A stretch of DNA of 64,000 nt from an uncultured Thiohalocapsa sp. Lineage in GTDB: Bacteria > Pseudomonadota > Gammaproteobacteria > Chromatiales > Chromatiaceae. A program made the translations under genes and the position numbers. The notes below the pieces were generated by a model, which saw nothing but the letters and a program-made list of their open reading frames with translations, had not been told where the DNA came from and made no database searches. Below, in pieces: positions 10,459 to 18,677 of the stretch (its first letter is position 1; every line of letters begins with the position of its first letter). The stretch lies in the NCBI RefSeq assembly GCF_913062725.1, contig NZ_CAJXWY010000006.1, positions 35,536 through 99,535 on the forward strand. Reading direction: 5' to 3'.

Positions 10459-11046
10459 TCACTCGTAGAAGCCGACCTCGGCGATACAGAGCTCGGCGTG
10501 CATCACGCGGCCGATGGCGACGACGCCAAGGCGCTTCAGGCGCGTCGTATCCAGGGCCGGCACGAGGCGGTGGGGGCTGAAGGCGGCGAAGGGGAGGTGG
10601 ATCTCTCGCCAGGTCGTGTCCGCAATAAAGTCTGCACGATATGACTGCCATGGCATGCTGGTGGCCGTCGTTTTGAGATGCACGTTGTAGGTCTCGCCAT
10701 TGCCGCGCACCAGCAGCCGGACGCCGGCGAATTGGCTGGCGTCCAGCGGGCCAGACCGGGACAGGTCGAGGTTCACCTGCACGAAGCCGCCGTTGTTGGC
10801 CAGGCTGACGTCGCCTTGCAGACACAGCGCCTGGCGGCCGTCCAGCGTGCGGCGCCGCAGCGCCGCGCTCGACACGCCGCCCATCACCTGATCGGTCACG
10901 AGTCGCCAGGGCGTGCCGAGACGCGACAGCCCGTCGGCGGCGGCAAAATCATCGATGAGGCCGCCGGCATCGGCGCCGGCGATGGTGGTGAACAGGGTGG
11001 TCATGGCCAGGAGTCGGGCAGCCCGTCGCATGGCGACAGTCTGCAT
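10459..11046 (-). CDS. CIA30-family secreted protein
   Basis: A 195-residue protein with an N-terminal signal peptide ([22 protein letters not shown]). It is followed by a beta-sandwich resembling the complex I intermediate-associated protein 30 domain: [57 protein letters not shown], and TWREIHLPF. Bacterial members have no firmly known job; a carbohydrate- or ligand-binding fold is likely. The start could be 11046 or 11031; both retain the signal peptide. The gene is convergent with the suf operon and divergent from DUF302. Confidence 0.75.
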   Translation of the reverse strand: MQTVAMRRAARLLAMTTLFTTIAGADAGGLIDDFAAADGLSRLGTPWRLVTDQVMGGVSSAALRRRTLDGRQALCLQGDVSLANNGGFVQVNLDLSRSGPLDASQFAGVRLLVRGNGETYNVHLKTTATSMPWQSYRADFIADTTWREIHLPFAAFSPHRLVPALDTTRLKRLGVVAIGRVMHAELCIAEVGFYE

Positions 11047-11193
11047 CAGCGGTGCGACCCTGTCATCCTGGGAACGCCTGCGACGCAGTCGACTTCGCCT
11101 TCGCCGGCGACGCAACGCTGTTCGCAGGTGATACGCTCACCTGCCACGCCCGTTGTCGTGCGCCAACCAGACACCTGCCATGAGGAGTACATC

Positions 11194-11583
11194 ATGTACG
11201 GATTTTCTACAACCGTGGATACCGGCTTCGACGAGACCATCACCCGCGTCACCGCAGCGTTGAAGGACGAGGGCTTCGGTGTGCTGAGCGACATCGACGT
11301 CGCCGGCACACTGAAAGCCAAGCTCGACGTGGCGCATCGCCCCTACCGCATTCTGGGTGCCTGCAACCCGCAGCTGGCGCACCAGGCGCTGACCGCGGAG
11401 CCCGACATCGGCCTGTTGCTGCCCTGCAACGTGGTGGTGCGGGCCGAGCCGGACGGGCGGACATCGGTGCTTTTCATGGACCCGGCGGCGGTGTTGGGGC
11501 TGGTGAACAATCCGCAGGTGCCCGCGCTCGCATCCGAGGTTCGCGAGCGCCTCGATCGCGTGGTCACCGCCCTTTCCGGCTGA
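11194..11583 (+). CDS. DUF302 domain protein
   Basis: A 129-residue soluble protein that is almost entirely a DUF302 domain. It has [25 protein letters not shown] near the N-terminus, [15 protein letters not shown], the LLLPCNVVV strand with a conserved Cys, and a final helix. The family is common in sulfur and facultative bacteria and has no established biochemical function. The ATG at 11194 follows a good GAGGAGT ribosome site. It stands alone, divergent from the CIA30 gene and convergent with the amidohydrolase gene. Confidence 0.88.
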   Translation: MYGFSTTVDTGFDETITRVTAALKDEGFGVLSDIDVAGTLKAKLDVAHRPYRILGACNPQLAHQALTAEPDIGLLLPCNVVVRAEPDGRTSVLFMDPAAVLGLVNNPQVPALASEVRERLDRVVTALSG

Positions 11584-11622
11584 TCAGGCACGCCCCATCG
11601 GGGGCGTTGTGGGCGCATGCCG

Positions 11623-12228
11623 CTATGGCTGCGGGGATGCGCCGCGCTCGGCGCTGACGCGCGCAAGGAGCTCGCGCCAGCTTAGGATCTCTCCGGGCCC
11701 GTTCGGCGCCAGGCTTTGGTAATGCGCCAGATTCATGCCCGCACCGATGGGCGGCCAAGCCGGCGGTGGCTGGCACCAGCCACCGCCGGCGGTGCGCATG
11801 TGACTGCGGTCGCTCGCGAATTGTGCCCGGTAGGCCGCCGCCGGCACCAGCCGAAACCAGGGCATGAGGTCCGCGGGCAGGCGTTCGATGGAGGGGAATG
11901 TCTGGTGCAGCCAGTCGGCGGCGCTGACCGGCAGACCAAGCCGTGTGTCCAGATCCCAGATACGCGCCAACGCATCGAGCACCACCACATGGTAGTCCCA
12001 CCAGCAGAGCATCCCCGGCGGCACGGCCCGCTGGGCCGCAAGCGGGCACGCGCCGCGCGCGCTCGACACGAACAATACAGCACGCGGGCCGTCGCCCAGC
12101 GCGGGCTCGGCGCAGAGCCACCAGGCGTTCTCCTCGCAGAAAAAGGGCTGGTAGCGGAAGCGGTGGCCGTCTGCGGGGGGCTGTGCTGTGGCTGGGCTGT
12201 CGGGAATACTCACATCTGTGCTGACCAT
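11623..12228 (-). CDS. Protein N-terminal glutamine amidohydrolase (NTAQ1 family)
   Basis: A 201-residue protein that follows eukaryotic NTAQ1/WDYHV1 along its length. Shared blocks include FFCEENAWWLCAE, CWWDYHVVVL, IWDLDTRLGLP, FRLVPAAAYRAQFASDRSHM and MNLAHYQSL. The proposed catalytic triad is present as Cys31, His80 and Asp92. The known enzyme converts an N-terminal Gln to Glu as the first step of an N-degron pathway. The start at 12228 begins just before the domain. Its bacterial role is unknown; bacteria normally recognise other N-terminal residues through ClpS/Aat/Bpt, none of which is encoded here. It is divergent from the aminotransferase gene. Confidence 0.9.
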   Translation of the reverse strand: MVSTDVSIPDSPATAQPPADGHRFRYQPFFCEENAWWLCAEPALGDGPRAVLFVSSARGACPLAAQRAVPPGMLCWWDYHVVVLDALARIWDLDTRLGLPVSAADWLHQTFPSIERLPADLMPWFRLVPAAAYRAQFASDRSHMRTAGGGWCQPPPAWPPIGAGMNLAHYQSLAPNGPGEILSWRELLARVSAERGASPQP

Positions 12229-12361
12229 GGCTGCGACTTCGATTCGGCTGTGGCGCAGGGTGCGCGTTGGCACCGTGGGCTGCGCGCCCGGGTCGACGGC
12301 GCAAGGCACCATTGAGCCCGGGCGGTGGCGTGCGCGCGGCGGGTGGGTGTGTCGGTGGTGC

Positions 12362-12389
12362 TTGCTTCCGCGGGTGCTGCGGTTACACT
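12362..12389 (+). promoter_or_regulatory. Promoter of the aminotransferase gene
   Basis: TTGCTT (12362-12367), a 16-nt spacer and TACACT (12384-12389) make a plausible sigma70 promoter about 40 nt before the GTG start at 12430. No operator-like symmetry was seen around it. Confidence 0.45.
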
Positions 12390-12429
12390 CTGACCCTTTT
12401 ATCATCGCGGACAAGGCCGAGGTTTCAAC

Positions 12430-13686
12430 GTGGTCGCACCCAAGCCCAATTTTCGCCGCATCGAGCGGCTGCCGCCCTACGTCTTCAACATCGTCAACGA
12501 GTTGAAGGCTGCGGCGCGGGCACGGGGTGAGGATATCATCGACTTCGGCATGGGTAACCCGGATCAGCCCACGCCGCAGCACATCGTCGACAAGCTCACC
12601 GAGGCCGCAATCCGCCGCGACACCCATCGCTATTCGGTCTCCCGCGGCATTCCGCGGCTGCGCCGCGCCATCACCGGGTGGTACGCCGAGCGCTACGGCG
12701 TGGAGCTGGACCCGGCCACGGAGGCCATCGTCACCATCGGCTCCAAGGAGGGGCTGGCGCATTTGGCGCTGGCCACCATGGGCGCCGGCGACACCGTGCT
12801 GGTGCCGAATCCCGCCTATCCGATCCACCCCTACGGCTTCATTATCGCCGGCGCCGATGTGCGCCACGTGCGCCTGACGCCGGATGTGGATTTCTTCGAG
12901 GAGCTTCAGGAAGCCATCCAGAGCTCCTGGCCGCGGCCGAAAATGCTGGTGCTGAATTTCCCCGGCAACCCAACCACCACCTGCGTCGAGCTGGACTTCT
13001 TCGAGCGCGTGGTGGAGGTGGCCCGCGAGCACGGCATCTGGGTGGTGCACGACCTGGCCTATGCCGACATCGTCTTCGACGGCTATAAGGCGCCTTCCAT
13101 CCTGCAGGTTCCGGGCGCCAAGGATCTGGCGGTGGAGTTCTTTTCCATGTCCAAGAGCTACAACATGCCCGGCTGGCGCGTCGGTTTCATGTGCGGCAAC
13201 CCGGACCTGGTCTCGGCGCTGGCCCGCATCAAGAGCTATCTGGACTATGGCACCTTCACGCCCATTCAGGTCGCAGCCATCCATGCGCTGGAGAGCTCCC
13301 AGCAATGTGTTGCCGACATTCGTGACATGTACCAGCGCCGGCGCGATTGTCTCTGCGACGGTCTCAACGACGCCGGCTGGTTCGTGCCCAAGCCGCGGGC
13401 CACTATGTTCGTCTGGGCGCGGATCCCTGAGCAGTACCGGGACATGGGCTCGCTGGAATTCTCCAAGAAGCTGCTGCGCGATGCCAAGGTTGCCGTGTCG
13501 CCGGGCATTGGCTTCGGCGATTTCGGCGACGATCACGTGCGCTTCAGCCTGATCGAGAACGAGCACCGCACCCGCCAGGCGGTGCGGGGCATCAAGCAGA
13601 TGTTTCGCGAGGACGGCCGCGGTGGCGATGCCGGCGGTGAGTCCGCCGCACCCGGTGTGCAGCACCCGGCGTCGCAGCCCGCCTGA
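12430..13686 (+). CDS. alaC: PLP aminotransferase, AlaC-like
   Basis: A 418-residue class I/II aminotransferase. It opens with the substrate-arm region [36 protein letters not shown], contains [10 protein letters not shown], and has the PLP lysine at K242 in [15 protein letters not shown]. The pattern matches AlaC/YfdZ-type alanine (glutamate-pyruvate) aminotransferases, often encoded just before homoserine dehydrogenase. Start is GTG at 12430. The last ~25 residues are low-complexity. It lies 63 nt before hom on the same strand and probably shares a transcript. Strict substrate preference cannot be read from the sequence; an aspartate or other amino-acid role is possible. Confidence 0.9.
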   Translation: MVAPKPNFRRIERLPPYVFNIVNELKAAARARGEDIIDFGMGNPDQPTPQHIVDKLTEAAIRRDTHRYSVSRGIPRLRRAITGWYAERYGVELDPATEAIVTIGSKEGLAHLALATMGAGDTVLVPNPAYPIHPYGFIIAGADVRHVRLTPDVDFFEELQEAIQSSWPRPKMLVLNFPGNPTTTCVELDFFERVVEVAREHGIWVVHDLAYADIVFDGYKAPSILQVPGAKDLAVEFFSMSKSYNMPGWRVGFMCGNPDLVSALARIKSYLDYGTFTPIQVAAIHALESSQQCVADIRDMYQRRRDCLCDGLNDAGWFVPKPRATMFVWARIPEQYRDMGSLEFSKKLLRDAKVAVSPGIGFGDFGDDHVRFSLIENEHRTRQAVRGIKQMFREDGRGGDAGGESAAPGVQHPASQPA

Positions 13687-13749
13687 GACGGGCTGCGGTC
13701 ACCGCCCGGGCGCCCGCTGCGGATACACGAACGACACTGAGGATAAACC

Positions 13750-15066
13750 ATGGAACCCGTGAATATCGGACTCCTGGGGCTCGGCACCGTTGGCGGGGGC
13801 ACTGTCACGGTGCTCACCCGCAACGCCGTTGAGATCGCCCGCCGCGCCGGCCGCGGCATCCGTATCACCCATGCCGCAGCGCGCAGCTACGACGCCGAGC
13901 GCATCGAGGGCCTGGGCGAGATCGCGCGCATCGGCGAGGACGCCTTTGCGGTGGTCGACGACCCGGACGTGGATATCGTCGTGGAGCTCATCGGCGGCTA
14001 TTCCCCCGCCCGCGAGCTGGTGCTGCGGGCCATCGCCAACGGCAAGCACGTGGTCACCGCCAACAAGGCGCTCATCGCCCTGCACGGCAACGAGATCTTC
14101 GCCGCCGCCCAGGCGCGCGGCGTCACCGTCGCCTTCGAGGCCGCGGTGGCCGGGGGCATTCCCATCATCAAGGCCCTGCGTGAGGGGCTCGCGGGTAACC
14201 ACATCGAGTGGATCGCCGGCATCATCAATGGCACCGGCAATTTCATCCTCACCGAAATGCGCGATCGCGGCCGCGACTTCGCGGACGTGCTCGCCGAAGC
14301 GCAGGCGCTGGGCTACGCGGAGGCCGATCCCACGTTCGACGTCGAAGGCATCGACGCGGCCCACAAGCTGACCATCCTGGGCTCCCTCGCCTTCGGCATC
14401 CCACTGCAGTTCGACAAGACCTTCACCGAGGGCATCGGCGCCATTCAGGCCCAGGATGTGGCCTACGCCGGCGCGCTGGGCTATCGCATCAAGCATCTGG
14501 GGATCGCCCGGCGCGCCGCGGACGGCATCGAGCTGCGGGTGCATCCGACCCTGATCCCCCATCGGCGGCTCATTGCCAATGTGGACGGCGTCATGAATGC
14601 CGTGCTGGTGAAGGGCGACGCGGTGGGGCCGACCCTCTACTACGGTGCCGGCGCCGGTGCCCTGCCGACGGCGTCCGCCGTGGTGGCCGATGTGGTGGAT
14701 GTGGCGCGGGTGCTCACCACCGATCCCACCAACCGGGTGCCGCACCTGGCTTTCCAGCCCACCGAGCTCGTCGACACGCCGGTGCTCGCCATAGAGAACG
14801 TGGAGACGGCCTACTACCTGCGGCTCACGGCGCTCGACCGCCCCGGGGTGATGGCGGGCATCGCCGGCATCCTCGGCGAAGAGGGCATCAGCATCGAGGC
14901 CATCCAGCAGAAGGAGCCGGCCCCCGGGGAGACCCATGTGCCGCTCATCATGCTGACCCACCGGGTGCGGGAGTCGTGCATGAACCGTGCGCTCGCGCGC
15001 ATCGAGGCCTCTGGCGCCGTCCAGGGCGAGACGGTACGCATCCGCATGGAGACGCTCGCCGGCTGA
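13750..15066 (+). CDS. hom: Homoserine dehydrogenase
   Basis: Catalyses the NAD(P)H-dependent reduction of aspartate semialdehyde to homoserine for threonine and methionine synthesis. The 438-residue product has the N-terminal Rossmann motif GLGTVGGG (residues 10-17) and the catalytic block GGIPIIKALREGLAGN...GIINGTGNFIL. Then comes EADPTFDVEGIDAAHKL, and a C-terminal ACT domain beginning YYLRLTALDRPGVMAGIAGIL, which normally gives feedback control by threonine. It is a monofunctional enzyme without a fused aspartokinase. thrC, a frequent next gene, is absent; the next gene is on the opposite strand. Confidence 0.97.
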   Translation: MEPVNIGLLGLGTVGGGTVTVLTRNAVEIARRAGRGIRITHAAARSYDAERIEGLGEIARIGEDAFAVVDDPDVDIVVELIGGYSPARELVLRAIANGKHVVTANKALIALHGNEIFAAAQARGVTVAFEAAVAGGIPIIKALREGLAGNHIEWIAGIINGTGNFILTEMRDRGRDFADVLAEAQALGYAEADPTFDVEGIDAAHKLTILGSLAFGIPLQFDKTFTEGIGAIQAQDVAYAGALGYRIKHLGIARRAADGIELRVHPTLIPHRRLIANVDGVMNAVLVKGDAVGPTLYYGAGAGALPTASAVVADVVDVARVLTTDPTNRVPHLAFQPTELVDTPVLAIENVETAYYLRLTALDRPGVMAGIAGILGEEGISIEAIQQKEPAPGETHVPLIMLTHRVRESCMNRALARIEASGAVQGETVRIRMETLAG

Positions 15067-15133
15067 GCCGGGCGAACGGGACACCGCCGTCGGCTGCCAC
15101 GCGCCGGCGGCGACCACCGCGACCTCGTGGCCA

Positions 15134-15769
15134 TCACCAGCGGTGATACCAGGGTCCGGCGGGTGGACCCGGCCGGTACCAGGGTCCGTGCCCCCAACCG
15201 TACCAAGGGCCCCAGCCCCAGGGGTCCGCAAGCACCGGCTGCGGCTCAGGCATGGGCCAAAGATGCCAGCCCAACACGTGCACCACGGGGTAACGGTACG
15301 GATAGGCGCCGATGTCCCGCGTTTCCACCGCGACGAGTGTGCCGGTCACTGTAAGCGTTCGTCCCTCGGAATACTGCGCGGGGTCCAGGAAGCCCACGAA
15401 GCGGGCGATGAAGCGCCCGGCGTCGATGCCCGCTGCGACGGTAGCGGTTTGTGGCTTGGCGGCGCCATCCAGGGGCCTGGCCAGCATGGTGATGTCCGTG
15501 GCGTCGGGCGCGTTGTCGACCTCCAGGATACGGCCGCCCCAGCGCACCGTCGATCCCAGGTGTTGGGCCGGCTCCGTGCGCGCCTGCAGTGGCGTCAGCG
15601 GTGCCGGCTCCGGTTGCCGAATAGCCGCTGGCATGCGTGCCGCGCAGGCCGTGAGCTGCAGCACCAGCGCGCCCAAGAGCATGCAGGCCATGCGGCGGCC
15701 CGGCCCCCACCGCAGCTTCGCCCACGCCCGGGCAGAGGCCCTCACCTGTTGTTGATCCGGCCGTGGCAT
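15134..15769 (-). CDS. Slp-family outer-membrane lipoprotein
   Basis: A 211-residue lipoprotein with the lipobox LTAC after a hydrophobic stretch (MLLGALVLQLTAC). The Slp domain follows: VRWGGRILEVDNAPDATDITMLARPL, GRFIARFVGFLDPAQYSEGRTLTVTGTL, YPYRYPVVHVLGWHLWP. The tail is rich in Trp, Gly and Pro. Slp of E. coli is a starvation-inducible outer-membrane lipoprotein of unclear function. Start is uncertain: ATG at 15769, GTG at 15745 or ATG at 15691; the last gives the usual family length of about 185. The 15769 start is 14 nt after the ClC stop, so the two genes probably form an operon. Confidence 0.85.
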   Translation of the reverse strand: MPRPDQQQVRASARAWAKLRWGPGRRMACMLLGALVLQLTACAARMPAAIRQPEPAPLTPLQARTEPAQHLGSTVRWGGRILEVDNAPDATDITMLARPLDGAAKPQTATVAAGIDAGRFIARFVGFLDPAQYSEGRTLTVTGTLVAVETRDIGAYPYRYPVVHVLGWHLWPMPEPQPVLADPWGWGPWYGWGHGPWYRPGPPAGPWYHRW

Positions 15770-15782
15770 GACGCTGCGCGGT

Positions 15783-17084
15783 TCAGTCACGCCGCGCGGC
15801 GGGCGGCTGCTGCGCCACCAGTCGCTGCGCCAATGCGTGGTAGAGGGGTTGCGGGCTGAGCAGGAACGATGCCCCATAGCCCACCATGGCGGCCCCCATC
15901 AGCGCCAGTAAGGTGTATTGATCGTCGGTCATTTCCATAACGATGACGAAGCCGGTGAGGGGAGATTTCACGGCCCCGGCGAAATAGGCCACCATGCCCA
16001 ACAATACCATCAGCTCCAGCGATGCGACGGGCAGCAGGCGATACAGATCGGCGCCGATGCCGCCGCCGGTGGAGAGTGCCGGTGCGAAGATGCCGCCGGG
16101 AATGCCGCTGAGGTAGGACGCGAGCGAGGCCACGAACTTATAGATCGGATAGAGCGGGTCTGGGGCCTGCGCCTCTATAACCAGGGCCTTGGCGATGTCG
16201 TAGCCGGAGCCCATGACCCGATAGTCGGTGAGCACACCCATCAGGACCAGCACCGCACCGCAGACGAAGGCGACGGCGACGCCGTGGCCTGCGACCAGCG
16301 GCGCGATGGCGCCGGAGATGCGCAGAATAAGAAACGCGAACAGGCCGCCAGCCAATCCCGCGACCACGCCACACAGCAGCACCGCCAGCCAGTCGCCCAA
16401 GGCGTCGGGGCGGCCGGCTGACACGGTGCCAAAGTAGTAGCGTTGGTCCATGAACAGCATGGACACCAAGGCCGACAGCAACACCGTCAGAATGACCAGC
16501 CCGGCCAGCCTGGGCGTGAAGCCACGCAACATTTCTTCGAACGCGAACACCACCCCCGCCAGTGGCGTGTTGAAGGCGGCGGAGATGCCGGCCGCGCCGC
16601 CCGCCAGCAGCATACCGCGCGCCATGTAATCCGCCGGGAAGCGGGCGACGCGGCGCATGGAATACATGATGGCGGCGGCGACGTGCACCGTCGGCCCCTC
16701 GCGTCCGATGGATGCCCCGCAGCTTTGTCCCAGCAGCGTCAGCAGGATCTTGCCGGCGGCGAGCCTGAGGGTCAGGAACTTGGTCTTGGTGCGCAGTTCC
16801 AGTGCCGCGACCACTTGATTGATGCCGCTGCCCTCACTGCCGGGGAAGAACCGGCGCGCGAGCCAGGCCACCAGGGCCAGTCCGAAGGGCGTGAGCAGCA
16901 GCGGCGCCCAGGGCTCGGCGTCGGCGATGCGGAAGAACAGGCGGTTGGCTTGCTCGCTCAGCACGCCGAAGGCGGAGGAGACCAGGCCCACCAGCACCGC
17001 ACCCAGCAGAAACGCGAGGCGCACGCGCCAGGCGCGCCGGGAGAGCAGGACGCGGCGAATATAGCGTGAGCGACGGAATTTCAC
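15783..17084 (-). CDS. ClC-family chloride channel or antiporter
   Basis: A 433-residue polytopic inner-membrane protein of the ClC family. Conserved filter elements are GSEGSGINQVVAAL (family GSGIP; here the Pro is Asn), GREGPTVH with the gating glutamate retained, and GGIFAPALSTGGGIGA. Keeping the gating Glu is compatible with either H+/Cl- antiport or gated channel activity. There are no C-terminal CBS domains. The Pro-to-Asn change in the first filter motif could alter anion choice. It precedes the Slp lipoprotein gene with 13 nt between them. Confidence 0.9.
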   Translation of the reverse strand: MKFRRSRYIRRVLLSRRAWRVRLAFLLGAVLVGLVSSAFGVLSEQANRLFFRIADAEPWAPLLLTPFGLALVAWLARRFFPGSEGSGINQVVAALELRTKTKFLTLRLAAGKILLTLLGQSCGASIGREGPTVHVAAAIMYSMRRVARFPADYMARGMLLAGGAAGISAAFNTPLAGVVFAFEEMLRGFTPRLAGLVILTVLLSALVSMLFMDQRYYFGTVSAGRPDALGDWLAVLLCGVVAGLAGGLFAFLILRISGAIAPLVAGHGVAVAFVCGAVLVLMGVLTDYRVMGSGYDIAKALVIEAQAPDPLYPIYKFVASLASYLSGIPGGIFAPALSTGGGIGADLYRLLPVASLELMVLLGMVAYFAGAVKSPLTGFVIVMEMTDDQYTLLALMGAAMVGYGASFLLSPQPLYHALAQRLVAQQPPAARRD

Positions 17085-17219
17085 GAACAGACAATCGCCG
17101 ACTGGGTTCGGTTGGACAGCGGAGATAAAAGCCCGGTCTCGGGTGTGCGCACGAGGATTCAGGGCGGCTGCGCAGAATACAAGCCCGACGAAGGGGCTCA
17201 GCGCAGGTGCTGCGGCTGC

Positions 17220-17242
17220 AAAAAAGCCGGCGCAGGGCCGGC
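17220..17242 (-). terminator. Rho-independent terminator after the DsrC paralogue
   Basis: Read on the minus strand: GCCGGC, 5-nt loop, GCCGGC, then a run of six T. The stem extends by one A-T pair. It lies about 90 nt beyond the stop codon of the Cys-less DsrC paralogue (minus strand) and upstream of the ClC gene, so it probably ends that transcript. Confidence 0.65.
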
Positions 17243-17247
17243 TCCAT

Positions 17248-17317
17248 TGGGCTCGCTACCGGGGCACGCTACTGGGGCTCGCCAGTGGGGCTCGCCAGTG
17301 GGGCTCGCCAGTGGGGC
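17248..17317. repeat. 13-bp tandem repeat
   Basis: Three perfect copies of GGGGCTCGCCAGT stand at 17274-17312. Two degenerate copies precede them (17248-17273) and a partial GGGGC follows. The array fills the space between the stop of the DsrC paralogue and its terminator, so it would be transcribed as 3' UTR. A 13-base unit cannot keep a reading frame, so it is not a protein repeat. No other copies were noticed in the window. Confidence 0.85.
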
Positions 17318-17333
17318 ACACCCTTGACCTGGC

Positions 17334-17672
17334 TCAGTAGCCGCCTTTGCGGTGCACCTCGGGCAGGCCGGCGATTTTGGTGCCCTGCTTGGTGGGGGCC
17401 AGCGGGAACAGCTTATAGACATCTTTGCTGGAAGGCTTACTACCCCAGATCTTGCCCAGGTCTTTCAGCAGTTGGCGCTCCATGGGTTGATTCTGATTGT
17501 TGTTGATGTACTCATCGCGCAGGTAGTTGATGACGTCCCAGTGCTTTTCCGTGAGCTCGATGCCTTCGGCATCCGCCAGGGCTTTGGCCACGTCCTCGTC
17601 CCAGGCGGTGTGGTCCGTGAGATAACCGGATTCTGTGGTCTCGATACTTTTACCGTTAACTTCGATCGACAT
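17334..17672 (-). CDS. rspA: DsrC-family paralogue without cysteines (RspA type)
   Basis: A 112-residue DsrC/TusE-family protein clearly related to the DsrC at 24217 (IEVNGKSIETTESGYL, EKHWDVINYLRDEYINNNQNQP, YKLFPLAPTKQG). The two functional C-terminal cysteines of DsrC are both lost: the tail reads TKQGTKIAGLPEVHRKGGY. There is no Cys in the protein, so it cannot carry persulfide or form the trisulfide. Published surveys group such proteins as RspA, with a suggested regulatory role. The ATG at 17672 follows GAGAGGAG. It is the last gene of a minus-strand group next to the dsr operon, with an AT-rich palindrome upstream and a terminator downstream. Confidence 0.88.
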   Translation of the reverse strand: MSIEVNGKSIETTESGYLTDHTAWDEDVAKALADAEGIELTEKHWDVINYLRDEYINNNQNQPMERQLLKDLGKIWGSKPSSKDVYKLFPLAPTKQGTKIAGLPEVHRKGGY

Positions 17673-17819
17673 GGGGTCAAGCTCCTCTCGTCGTTGCCGG
17701 CCCGGGCCGGAACCGTCGTGGGCCAGCGTGTTTTTCTCGGGTTGTTGCGGCGCACTCGACGCCATGCACGGGCACTGTCATCGAGCGCAGCGGGTGGCCA
17801 TGGCGGCACCCCATCACGA

Positions 17820-17837
17820 CTTGCTAATATTAGTAAG
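17820..17837. promoter_or_regulatory. AT-rich operator-like palindrome upstream of rspA
   Basis: CTTGCTAAT|ATTAGTAAG is an 18-nt inverted repeat with one mismatch pair, conspicuously AT-rich in GC-rich DNA. It lies about 150 nt upstream of the rspA start and 60 nt beyond the cas6-like stop. On the minus strand a TTGTCC-like -35 lies just upstream, so the palindrome could overlap the -10 region. ArsR-type sulfur regulators bind AT-rich symmetric sites, but the binder here is not known. Confidence 0.5.
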
Positions 17838-17860
17838 GTTTCGAGGACAAGTCATCCACT

Positions 17861-17879
17861 TGACCGCTGTTGGCGGTCA
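17861..17879 (-). other. Stem-loop after the cas6-like gene
   Basis: Perfect 7-bp stem: TGACCGC (17861-17867), 5-nt loop, GCGGTCA (17873-17879). It begins 20 nt past the stop codon of the Cas6-like gene. No T run follows on the minus strand, so it is at best a weak terminator; it may be an RNA processing or stability hairpin. Confidence 0.4.
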
Positions 17880-17899
17880 CGGGGTCGGCGCCACACGCG

Positions 17900-18586
17900 C
17901 TACGCGGGCTTGTGCACGGCGTCGATGCCTTTGTGCGGGATAAAGAGTCCACAGCCCATGAGCCGGTGTGGGCCGAGCCCTTGCTGCTGCAGTCGCAGTG
18001 ATGCATCGGGCTTCAGATCGGCCAGCATGAGGCTGCGTGTGATCAGGGGGCCTTGTGGCGTGTCCAGCGGGGTTTGTTTACCGCACAGCGCCTTGCGCAC
18101 GTGGATATCGAGTCGTTCGCGTAGCGACGCCGCCGCCCAGCGCAGGAAGGCTTCCTCGTCCAAGTCGGCGGGGCTCGCCACGTAGCGCGCGAAGAGCGTC
18201 GCCGCCTTGCTCAGCGCTCTTGGCTTGCCGCTGCCGATACTCAGGGCGGCACCGCCGATGTCGAGGGTCTTGCCCTCGAGCGCGGTCTGCAGCGCTGCGA
18301 CCCGCGCCTCAGGCACGCGAATACTGAGCTTGGTGCGCCGCGACAGTAGCAGATGCTGATCGACACCATGGCTCGGTCGCTCCCAGCCGTTCTGGGAGCC
18401 CGCAACATGAATGGTGTGGATGCCTGCGCCGCTGTCGGCGAGCCAAGGCACCGCGGCGTTCACGGCCTGGCCTAAATTATAGGCATGGTCCACGGGAATG
18501 GATCGGCAGTGTAGGGTAAACAACACATCCACGACGTCGTCGGGGACGGTGATTGTCAGGGTATCTTCTTCGTCCTGCCAGAACAT
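17900..18586 (-). CDS. Cas6/Cmx6-family putative endoribonuclease
   Basis: A 228-residue protein matching the Cas6/Cmx6 (subtype MYXAN) family. N-terminal RRM-like part: VLFTLHCRSIPVDHAYNLGQA, with the IPVDHAY block. Middle: LLLSRRTKLSIRVPEARVAALQ and LDIGGAALSIGSGKPRAL...TLFARYV. C-terminal glycine-rich loop: SLRLQQQGLGPHRLMGCGLFIPHKGI. Known Cas6 proteins cut CRISPR repeat RNA. Here there is no repeat array and no other cas gene in 64 kb. It sits between a helical protein and the Cys-less DsrC paralogue, beside dsr, so it may process another RNA. The ATG at 18586 was chosen; its ribosome site is weak. Function is inferred from the fold only. Confidence 0.82.
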   Translation of the reverse strand: MFWQDEEDTLTITVPDDVVDVLFTLHCRSIPVDHAYNLGQAVNAAVPWLADSGAGIHTIHVAGSQNGWERPSHGVDQHLLLSRRTKLSIRVPEARVAALQTALEGKTLDIGGAALSIGSGKPRALSKAATLFARYVASPADLDEEAFLRWAAASLRERLDIHVRKALCGKQTPLDTPQGPLITRSLMLADLKPDASLRLQQQGLGPHRLMGCGLFIPHKGIDAVHKPA

Positions 18587-18677
18587 GATTCGCTGGGAAA
18601 GTCGCTGGACTTCGGCCCGCTCGTCAGACGCAGCGGCGCGGGGGCGCGCGCCATTTCGGGTCGCTGAGAGGGGGCGT

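Noticed and set aside
12305..13665. Upstream extension of the NTAQ1-like frame to about 680 residues
   Set aside because: The added part is antisense to the aminotransferase gene; homology begins close to the ATG at 12228.
17900..18586. Possible CRISPR array near the cas6-like gene
   Set aside because: No regularly spaced direct repeats of 25-40 nt were seen here or elsewhere in the window; the 13-bp array is contiguous with no spacers.
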